Positions 54,196-61,595 of a stretch of 64,000 nucleotides of DNA are shown here, in pieces; positions within the stretch are counted from its first letter, which is position 1, and each line of letters starts with the position of its first letter. Source of the stretch: Bacillota bacterium (GTDB taxonomy: Bacteria > Bacillota_I > Bacilli_A > RF39 > UBA660); the NCBI GenBank assembly GCA_023430885.1, contig JAEYYH010000006.1:1-64000 (forward strand), written 5' to 3'. A program made the translations under genes and the position numbers. The notes beneath the pieces are model-generated. The model made no database searches. It worked only from the letters and a program-made list of their open reading frames with translations, and was not told where the DNA came from.

Positions 54196-55128
54196 ATGGG
54201 ATTTTTAGATAAAGTAAAAAATATGTTCATTGAAGAGTTAGACGATGAAGATGTTATAAAAAAAGAGGTTATACAAGTAAAAATACCTAAACCAGAGGTA
54301 TCAAAGGAACAAAAAGTTGAAGTTAAACAACCTGTAAAAGTTGAACCTGCTCAAGTAGCAAAACCGGCTCCAAGAATATATGATGATTATATAGAGGAAG
54401 AAGAAGTTATTAAACCTGTGGCAGCGCCAAAACCTGCCGAAGTAAAACCATCACTTCCTAAGTATTTTGATGATAGTGATTTTGAAATGATGGACAAGCC
54501 TGTTGAACCAACAGTTGTTAAACAAGAATATAAATATACAAGAACTGAAACAGTAGTAACACCAGTTATATCTGGGTATAACGGCAAAAAAAATGAAGAT
54601 ACTAAAAAAGTATTCCAACCAACTCCAATTATCTCACCAGTTTATGGAGTATTAGATAAAAATTATCGTAAAGATGAAATTTCTTCTAAAAAAAAGCCTA
54701 GAACTGTCTATACTGATTTTGATAAAATAAGTGTTGATGATATTCGTAAAAAAGCTTATGGTACTTTAGAAGATGAACTTGAAATTAGTTTAAATAGTGA
54801 ACATGATACATTTAGAGTAACTGACGATGATTTATTTAATGAAGATATAATAGATAATAATGATGATAATTATGAAGAACAACCAATTGATATATTTGGT
54901 GAACTTGAGAAAAATGATGCACTTGATGATTTATTAAACCAATATGATTTTAAAGCAAATAATATTTATAAAGACGATGATAGTTCAAGTTCTTTAGTAG
55001 AGGATGAATTAAATCGTAATTATGATAAATATGAAAATGAATTAAATAAAAGTTATACTAAAGAATTAAATGATTCAGATTTATTTAATTTAATTGATTC
55101 AATGTATGATAAAAAGGATGGCGAATAA
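54196..55128 (+). CDS. Hypothetical acidic, Pro/Lys-rich, low-complexity protein
   Basis: 310 residues. The N-terminus (MGFLDKVKNMFIEELDDEDV) looks amphipathic, slightly reminiscent of SepF-type membrane-tethering helices, but the SepF domain is absent. A PK/PA-rich linker (about 35-120) is followed by an acidic Asp/Asn-rich C-terminus (DDDLFNEDIIDNNDDNYEEQP). No signal peptide or membrane helix. Mostly disordered. The last base is the first of the next gene's ATG. Function unknown; its location among envelope genes hints at a division or envelope scaffold (inference). Confidence 0.65.
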   Translation: MGFLDKVKNMFIEELDDEDVIKKEVIQVKIPKPEVSKEQKVEVKQPVKVEPAQVAKPAPRIYDDYIEEEEVIKPVAAPKPAEVKPSLPKYFDDSDFEMMDKPVEPTVVKQEYKYTRTETVVTPVISGYNGKKNEDTKKVFQPTPIISPVYGVLDKNYRKDEISSKKKPRTVYTDFDKISVDDIRKKAYGTLEDELEISLNSEHDTFRVTDDDLFNEDIIDNNDDNYEEQPIDIFGELEKNDALDDLLNQYDFKANNIYKDDDSSSSLVEDELNRNYDKYENELNKSYTKELNDSDLFNLIDSMYDKKDGE

Positions 55129-55433
55129 TGGAAACTTTAAATGAGATTTTCCCAGTAATATTATATGGCTTATTGATTATACTAGTAGTAGTTTTAATAG
55201 TTTTAGTTATTAGACTTATTAAGACTCTAAACAAGGTTGATGCTGTTGTTGATGATGTCAATGGTAAAGTAAAAAAATTAGATGGCATATTTAATATTGT
55301 TGATACTACAGCTGATGCATTAAGCAATTTTGGAGATAAGTTTTCTTACCTTATTTCAAGTGGTATTAGTGCTTTATTTACTAAAAAAAGAAAAGATTCA
55401 AAAAAGGAAGAGGAGGACAAAGACAATGAGTAA
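55128..55433 (+). CDS. DUF948 (YtxG-like) membrane protein
   Basis: 101 residues, one membrane helix (about 9-29), then a helical region typical of DUF948 (VDAVVDDVNGKVKKLDGIFNIVD) and a Lys/Glu-rich tail. In Bacillus YtxG and YtxH are neighbours and general-stress proteins; the same order is kept here. The stop overlaps the next ATG (ATGAGTAA, 8 bases), so translation is coupled. Confidence 0.8.
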   Translation: METLNEIFPVILYGLLIILVVVLIVLVIRLIKTLNKVDAVVDDVNGKVKKLDGIFNIVDTTADALSNFGDKFSYLISSGISALFTKKRKDSKKEEEDKDNE

Positions 55434-55836
55434 AGATAAGAAAAAAGGCGGATTTTTCAAATTCTTAGCAGGTGTAAGTTTAGGTGCAGCTGCAGGTGTG
55501 CTTTTAGCACCAAAGGCTGGTTCAGAAACACGCAAAGATTTAAAGAAGTATATTGATCAACTTTTAGAAGAATTAAAAAGTGTAGATGTTGATGAAGTAA
55601 AACAAGATATTGAAGCTAAAATATATGAAATAAGAGAATCTTTAGAAAATCTTGATAAAGAAACAGTTGTTAAAGTTGCTAAAAAGAAAGCAGCAGAAAT
55701 TCAAGATATGGCTGATGAACTTGTTGATTATGCTATTGAAAAAGGTACACCAGTACTTGAAGAAACAGCAGCGACAGTAAGAGCAAAGGCAATTGAAGTT
55801 ACAAAAGAAGTTCTAAACAAATTAGAAGAGAAATAA
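55426..55836 (+). CDS. YtxH-like protein
   Basis: 136 residues from ATG 55426 with AGAGGAGG upstream. GGFFKFLAGVSLGAAAGVLLAPKAGSETRKDL is the YtxH glycine-rich membrane segment, followed by long amphipathic helices. A stress-associated small membrane protein of unknown mechanism. Last gene of the row; a strong terminator follows. Confidence 0.88.
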   Translation: MSKDKKKGGFFKFLAGVSLGAAAGVLLAPKAGSETRKDLKKYIDQLLEELKSVDVDEVKQDIEAKIYEIRESLENLDKETVVKVAKKKAAEIQDMADELVDYAIEKGTPVLEETAATVRAKAIEVTKEVLNKLEEK

Positions 55837-55837
55837 C

Positions 55838-55863
55838 ACATACATTTTAAATGTATGTTTTTT
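55838..55863 (+). terminator. Intrinsic terminator
   Basis: ACATACATTT-T-AAATGTATGT followed by T residues, at the YtxH stop. Confidence 0.9.
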
Positions 55864-55918
55864 CTATAATTGATATATTTATAGAAATATAGTATAATTA
55901 TTAATAGAGGTGGATTGT

Positions 55919-56374
55919 ATGAAATTTTTTAAGAAACATATGAAAGAATCAGTTTTTTTAACAGTGTTTCTAGTTATTATTTTTACTTGTTTAATAACAT
56001 TTTTAATAATGTGGTTTGGTGGAAATGGTGACAAATATGGTACTAGATTAGATGGAATTAAGGATGTACCATTAAGTGATTCTTATTTGAATGAAATAAG
56101 TAGTGAAGTAAAAGATGAAAAAATAGTTTCAAAAGCTACTATTGATGTAGAAGGAAGATTAGTTAACGTTATTATTACCGTAAACGATAATACAACAATA
56201 GATGATGCCAAAAAGTTATCTGGAATAGTAAAAGATAATTTTACTGAAGATGAACTTGCTTTTTATGATGTTCAAATTTTTATTGTAGATTCTGGGAAGA
56301 ATAAAGAATCTGCTTATCCAATTATTGGATACAAACATAAAACAAGTGATGTTTTTGTTTGGTCGAATACTTAG
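55919..56374 (+). CDS. Hypothetical protein with one N-terminal membrane helix
   Basis: 151 residues from ATG 55919 (GAGGTGG upstream). One membrane helix (about 13-33), then an extracellular domain of about 115 residues (EGRLVNVIITVNDNTTIDDA, FYDVQIFIVDSG, YPIIGYKHK). No family recognised. The sensor gene starts 12 bases later, so they probably share a transcript and perhaps a pathway. Confidence 0.7.
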   Translation: MKFFKKHMKESVFLTVFLVIIFTCLITFLIMWFGGNGDKYGTRLDGIKDVPLSDSYLNEISSEVKDEKIVSKATIDVEGRLVNVIITVNDNTTIDDAKKLSGIVKDNFTEDELAFYDVQIFIVDSGKNKESAYPIIGYKHKTSDVFVWSNT

Positions 56375-56386
56375 TAAGGTGGTAGT

Positions 56387-58435
56387 ATGAAGAAGAAACA
56401 TGTACTTATTATTTCTATAATAATAGTTTTATTAGCAATAATTGGGGTTTTATATTTTATATTTACTAATGAAGATAGTGATTCAACACTTACATTAGTA
56501 GAAAAGCAATGGATTGAAAGCAATAAAAATAACATTATTGACTTTGGATTTGTTAATGATGTTGCAATTTTAAATAATTCAGGTGAGGGAATTGTCTTTA
56601 ACTTCATTGAAAAAATAGAAGAAGATACAGGTATAGATTTTAACAAAGTATCTTATAAATATGGTGAAGATGTTAAAGAAGATTATGCCTTTAAAGTAGT
56701 AGATGAAGTTTCAGACGATGATATATTAATCTATACTGACAATTATGTTTTAATTGGTAAAAAGGATCTTAAATATAATAATTTAGATGAAATATCTAAT
56801 GCGACTGTAGGTGTTCTTAAAAAGCAATTAGATAATGTCGATAATTATTTAGTATGTGATAATTTAACATATAAATCTTTTGATAGTATTGATGTTTTAT
56901 TATCTACTTTAGAAACTGAAGGCAGTGGTCTTGATTATATTGTTTTACCTAAATTAGTATTTTTAAGTAATTATGGAAATTATAATGATTTATATATAAA
57001 CTATAATATTACTGAACTAGTGGATAATTATGTAATTTCTTTAGGTGATACTAAGAAATTAAATAATATTTTAACTAAATACTATAAAAAATGGAGTAGT
57101 GAAAACTATAATAGTAACTATGCTACAGAATTTACTAACTTGTATTTTGAATTAAGTGATGCTGAAGAACAAGCTAAAGTTAAATTTAGAAGTAAGAGAT
57201 ATGTTTATGGTTTTGTTGAAAATGCACCATTTGATATTGAAGTTAATGGCAAACTAGTAGGAATTAATAGTTCTATAATAAAAAACTTTGCTTCTTTAGC
57301 AAATGTTGAGGTTACTTTTGATTCTTATTCAAGTGTTGATAAATTAAGAGATGCTTTTGCAAGTGGCGATATTGATTTATATTTTGATAAATACAGTGAA
57401 AAAGAATATGATTTGGATGTATATGATACAGTTTCGGCATATGATGAACAAATTGTTGTTGTGTCAAATTACACAAATAATTTAATTGTTAATTCAGTTA
57501 AATCTTTAAATGGAGTTTCAGTTATTACTTTAGGTAATTCTATGATTGAAGATGAATTAACTAAAGCAGGTGCAGATATAAAGACTTATGCTGATATTAG
57601 TGATTTATTATCAGCAGTTAATAATAAAAGTGTCGTTGTGTTAGATAAAGCAACTTATGATTTTTATAAGAATTCAACTTTCGAAAACTTTAAAGTTGAC
57701 TATCAATATGCTTTAAATGGTAATTATAGTTATATGATTAGAGATATAAAAAATAATGAAGTATTTGAAAATTTCTTTAATTATTATTTAGCATTTACTA
57801 ATGAAACTCCTATAATTAATAAAGGATATTATAATGCAATAAATGCTACAACTACAAGTGCTCTTTTAAAGAAAGTTGCTACTGGTCTTGGATCTATCTT
57901 TATTTTGTTATTGGCATTCTTACTTGGAAGTAGATTTATGCCTAATAAAACAAAAAAGAGAAAAACAACTATGAGAAAAGAAGATAAATTAAGATATGTA
58001 GATATGCTTACTTCTTTAAAAAATCGTAATTATTTAAATGATAATATTGAAACCTGGGATGCTAGTGAAGTATACCCACAATCTATAATAATACTTGATT
58101 TAAATAATATAGCTTATATTAATGATAACTATGGTCATCAAGAAGGTGATGAAGTTATTAGACAAGCTGCTAATATTTTAATAACTAATCAAATTCCTAA
58201 CAGTGATATTATAAGAACAAATGGTAATGAGTTCTTAATTTACATGGTTGAATATGATGAAAAACAAGTATCAGCTTATATTAAAAAATTAAATAAAGAG
58301 TTTAAAGAATTAGCACATGGTTTTGGTGCAGCTATTGGTTATAGTATGATAACAGATGGTATTAAAACAATTGATGATGCAGTAAATGAAGCAACTCTTG
58401 ATATGAGGAATAATAAAGAGGAATTAAACAATTAA
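56387..58435 (+). CDS. Solute-binding sensor with degenerate GGDEF domain
   Basis: 682 residues. N-terminal membrane helix (about 5-26), extracellular tandem SBP_bac_3-like regions (about 35-260 and 265-475, with FVENAPFDIEVNGKLVGINSS), second helix (about 487-508), then a GGDEF-type domain (about 520-682: LDLNNIAYINDNYGHQEGDE, GHGFGAAIGYSM region). The active-site motif is NGNEF instead of GGDEF or GGEEF, so cyclase activity is doubtful, though GTP binding may persist. Likely senses a ligand outside and signals inside. The yihY-like gene follows 15 bases later. Confidence 0.82.
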   Translation: MKKKHVLIISIIIVLLAIIGVLYFIFTNEDSDSTLTLVEKQWIESNKNNIIDFGFVNDVAILNNSGEGIVFNFIEKIEEDTGIDFNKVSYKYGEDVKEDYAFKVVDEVSDDDILIYTDNYVLIGKKDLKYNNLDEISNATVGVLKKQLDNVDNYLVCDNLTYKSFDSIDVLLSTLETEGSGLDYIVLPKLVFLSNYGNYNDLYINYNITELVDNYVISLGDTKKLNNILTKYYKKWSSENYNSNYATEFTNLYFELSDAEEQAKVKFRSKRYVYGFVENAPFDIEVNGKLVGINSSIIKNFASLANVEVTFDSYSSVDKLRDAFASGDIDLYFDKYSEKEYDLDVYDTVSAYDEQIVVVSNYTNNLIVNSVKSLNGVSVITLGNSMIEDELTKAGADIKTYADISDLLSAVNNKSVVVLDKATYDFYKNSTFENFKVDYQYALNGNYSYMIRDIKNNEVFENFFNYYLAFTNETPIINKGYYNAINATTTSALLKKVATGLGSIFILLLAFLLGSRFMPNKTKKRKTTMRKEDKLRYVDMLTSLKNRNYLNDNIETWDASEVYPQSIIILDLNNIAYINDNYGHQEGDEVIRQAANILITNQIPNSDIIRTNGNEFLIYMVEYDEKQVSAYIKKLNKEFKELAHGFGAAIGYSMITDGIKTIDDAVNEATLDMRNNKEELNN

Positions 58436-58450
58436 TTCTTAGGTGATGTT

Positions 58451-59284
58451 ATGAAAAGACTTAAACATTATATTTCTAGAATGATAAGAATAATAAATAA
58501 GAAGGAACTAAGCGTTTTGCCAGGGCAAATCGCTTATTTCCTTGTACTATCAATGATTCCATTAGTTACCCTAATAGGAATTATTGCTTCGCAATTTTCA
58601 ATTTCTATGGATAGTTTAGCAGGAACATTTAAAGATACGCTTCCAATGGCAATAATGGAAATCTTACTTCCTGCACTTACTTCTCCGGGATTTGGTATCG
58701 GGGTATCTATGTTAATTGGATTTATAGTAGCTTCTAATGGGACATGCTCTATTATAGTGGCTTCTAATATGCTATTTAAAATAGATGGGGCAGGATATAT
58801 AAGAAAAAGAATAAAGGCTTTATTTATGCTTGTAGTCCTTATTTCACTATTCTTCTTTGTCATTGTAGTTATGGCTTTTGGTAATAATTTATTAACATTC
58901 TTATATGATATGATGTTTGATACTTCAATACCAATATTTCTATATAATATATTTCTTGTAATAAAGTGGACAATTGGATTAATGGTTGTATTTGTAATGA
59001 TTAAACTATTATTTACCATGGCTCCAGATGCTTCAATACCTAGTAAGAATATGAATAAAGGTGCCTTATTTACTACGGTAGCATGGATAATAGCAACAAG
59101 CGTATATTCTGTATACGCAAATAACTTTGCTAATTATAATGTATTTTATAGTAGTCTAGCTAGTATAGTAGTGCTTATGATTTGGGTCTATATACTTTCA
59201 TATGCCTTAGTAATAGGTATAGCTATTAATAGCGATGATTATTTAAAAGATATGCATGAATTAAAAGAAAAAAATGCCGCATAA
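58451..59284 (+). CDS. YihY/BrkB family membrane protein
   Basis: 277 residues, about six membrane helices; LSVLPGQIAYFLVLSMIPLVTLI and NKGALFTTVAWIIATSVYSVYANN are characteristic. Members include B. subtilis YfkH and E. coli YihY; the molecular function remains unclear. GGTGATGTT precedes ATG. It follows the sensor gene closely. Confidence 0.9.
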   Translation: MKRLKHYISRMIRIINKKELSVLPGQIAYFLVLSMIPLVTLIGIIASQFSISMDSLAGTFKDTLPMAIMEILLPALTSPGFGIGVSMLIGFIVASNGTCSIIVASNMLFKIDGAGYIRKRIKALFMLVVLISLFFFVIVVMAFGNNLLTFLYDMMFDTSIPIFLYNIFLVIKWTIGLMVVFVMIKLLFTMAPDASIPSKNMNKGALFTTVAWIIATSVYSVYANNFANYNVFYSSLASIVVLMIWVYILSYALVIGIAINSDDYLKDMHELKEKNAA

Positions 59285-59290
59285 TATAAA

Positions 59291-59344
59291 AAGCACAAAT
59301 TGTGCTTACAGACTACAAAGGGAGTGTAAAACTCTCTTTTTTTT
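59291..59344 (+). terminator. Two hairpins, the second a terminator
   Basis: AAGCACAA-AT-TGTGCTT forms a short palindrome, then GGGAGT-GTAAA-ACTCTC is followed by about eight T. Confidence 0.85.
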
Positions 59345-59372
59345 GTTATAATGTTATAAAGTAGGTGTTTTA

Positions 59373-61595
59373 GTGAAAGATAAGTTTATAGCAATTTTAA
59401 AAAGTAATTATTTAAAAGTGTTCTTTTTATCATTATTAGTAGGCTTAATAATGTTATTACCAAATATTATTAAGAATAAAGGTTTGCTTCTTTTATCTGG
59501 TGATTTTCAAACACAACAAATAGCGTTCAATATAAATGTAAATGATGAGTTTAAAAGCGGTAATACTCTTTATACTTTAAATAACGATTTAGGTTCATCA
59601 ATTATTGAAGGATATAGTTTTTATGATATTGGAAGTCCTTTCTTTTTAATAGGCCTTATTTTTCCAAATAGCTGGTATCCTTATTTAATAAGTATTCTTT
59701 TAATTTTAAAATATGCTTTTACTGGCTTATTTGCTTATATATACTTTACAGATTTTGTAAAGAGAAAAGAATTAGCAATATTAGGAGCATTGTTATATAC
59801 ATTTTCGGGATTTCAAATATTCAATATGCTTTTCTTCCACTATCATGAATTAGTAATGTTATTTCCTTTATTTTTATATAGTATCGATAAACTATTTAAG
59901 GAAAATAAAAAAGGATTATTTGCAATAATTCTTGGATTAACTATTCTTTTCAATTATGTTTTTGCTTTTGCAGAATTGATCTTTTTAATTATATATTTAA
60001 TAGTTAATGGAATATGTAAAAGATTTAAATATAACTGGAAGAATATAAGAATGTTCTTATTTGAATTGATTGTAGGAACAGGTTTAGCAATGTGCATTCT
60101 AATTCCATCACTTATATCAATATTTAGTAATCCAAGGGTAGGCAATACCATTGATATAAAAGAATATTTTTTATACCCATTTACTCAGTATATAAAAATA
60201 TTTCAGTCACTATTATTACCAACAGACATAATAAATAAAGCCAGCCTAATCAATAACACTAATTGGTCAGCATGTGAAATGTGGATACCATTTTTCGGAA
60301 TTTTATTAGCCTGTGTATATATAATTAAAAATAGAAAAGATTACTTATCTGTACTTGTTATTACGTTATTAATATTTATGTTTATTCCATTACTAAATAG
60401 TTCTTTTACAATGTTTAATACTCAGTATTATGCAAGATGGTTTTTTATTCCATCCATATTTATAGCTATAATGACTATTAAAGTTTTAGATGATAGATTA
60501 GAATTAAAAAAAGGAATACTTTTATTCAAGATATTCTGGGAAGTATATATTATATTTGCTATTATATATATTTTATACATAGTCAAGACATTTAAAATAG
60601 TAGATTATTACTATATGTTTAGCATTTTTTTATCACTACTAAGTATACTTGTCGCAATATTTTTAATAAAAAAATATTACAAAACTGATAAAATTATGAT
60701 ACTAATTATACCAGTAATAATATGTATTTTATTAGAAGGATATCATTATATTTATTATCAATCTAAACATGATTTAGAATATAAAGAAAATAAATTATAT
60801 ATAAACGCTATAAACAATGATTTGATAAAAGATGATGAATTTTATAGAGTTAAGTATTTAGGATGCATGTATAATATTAACCTATATTTTAATGAATCAT
60901 CAGTTGATTCATTTAATAGTTCAGTAGCTCCATCAGTATTTAAACTATATGGTTCGCTAGGTCTTAATAGAAAACAAAATACTTCTCTAGGTTTACAGTA
61001 TCAAGAATTACTTAATTTATTTAGTACAAAATATATAGTTTCATGTAATTCAAGTGATTTAACTAAATATGGATATAAGTATCTATATAAGAAGGGTGAC
61101 TATACAGTTTATTTAAACGAACAATATAAAGATATGGGAGTTATCTTTAATAATGTTATTACAAGTGAAGAATTCAATAATTTAGATACTATATTAGAAA
61201 AAACTAAAGTGTATTCTGATAGTTATATTATTAATGATAAATCAAAAATTATTATTAATAATAGTAAAGTATTAAGTTCATATTCTAAAAAAATAAGTAA
61301 TGGCTTATATAGTGAATTAGAAATTAGTGATGATGCTACTGTAGTTTATACAATTCCATATGATAAAGATTTTACTATTAATGTAAACAATATAAAGACA
61401 GATTATTTTGAAATCAACAATGGTTTAATAGGTGTAAATCTAGCAAAAGGCAACAATAAAGTTAGTATTATATACAATGGAACCGATTTTAAAAAAGGGT
61501 TACTTATTGGTGTAATAAGCTTTATATTATTAATTTTTTATTGTAAAAAAAAGGGGAATAATGTTATTATTAACATAATAGGTGGTAATAAATGA
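59373..61595 (+). CDS. YfhO-family multi-pass membrane protein
   Basis: 740 residues with around 12 membrane helices (mostly residues 15-470 and one at the C-terminus) and a large outer domain between (about 475-710). SGDFQTQQIAFNINVNDEF and GSPFFLIGLIF at the start, and FNMLFFHYHELVMLFPLFLYS are YfhO marks. B. subtilis YfhO works in lipoteichoic acid glycosylation as a GT-C-like transferase; here the role is inferred. GTG start behind AGGTG. Its TGA overlaps the ATG of the next gene. Confidence 0.85.
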   Translation: MKDKFIAILKSNYLKVFFLSLLVGLIMLLPNIIKNKGLLLLSGDFQTQQIAFNINVNDEFKSGNTLYTLNNDLGSSIIEGYSFYDIGSPFFLIGLIFPNSWYPYLISILLILKYAFTGLFAYIYFTDFVKRKELAILGALLYTFSGFQIFNMLFFHYHELVMLFPLFLYSIDKLFKENKKGLFAIILGLTILFNYVFAFAELIFLIIYLIVNGICKRFKYNWKNIRMFLFELIVGTGLAMCILIPSLISIFSNPRVGNTIDIKEYFLYPFTQYIKIFQSLLLPTDIINKASLINNTNWSACEMWIPFFGILLACVYIIKNRKDYLSVLVITLLIFMFIPLLNSSFTMFNTQYYARWFFIPSIFIAIMTIKVLDDRLELKKGILLFKIFWEVYIIFAIIYILYIVKTFKIVDYYYMFSIFLSLLSILVAIFLIKKYYKTDKIMILIIPVIICILLEGYHYIYYQSKHDLEYKENKLYINAINNDLIKDDEFYRVKYLGCMYNINLYFNESSVDSFNSSVAPSVFKLYGSLGLNRKQNTSLGLQYQELLNLFSTKYIVSCNSSDLTKYGYKYLYKKGDYTVYLNEQYKDMGVIFNNVITSEEFNNLDTILEKTKVYSDSYIINDKSKIIINNSKVLSSYSKKISNGLYSELEISDDATVVYTIPYDKDFTINVNNIKTDYFEINNGLIGVNLAKGNNKVSIIYNGTDFKKGLLIGVISFILLIFYCKKKGNNVIINIIGGNK

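Noticed and set aside
54196..54260. The 54196 protein as SepF
   Set aside because: Only the first ~12 residues resemble SepF; the conserved SepF core is absent.
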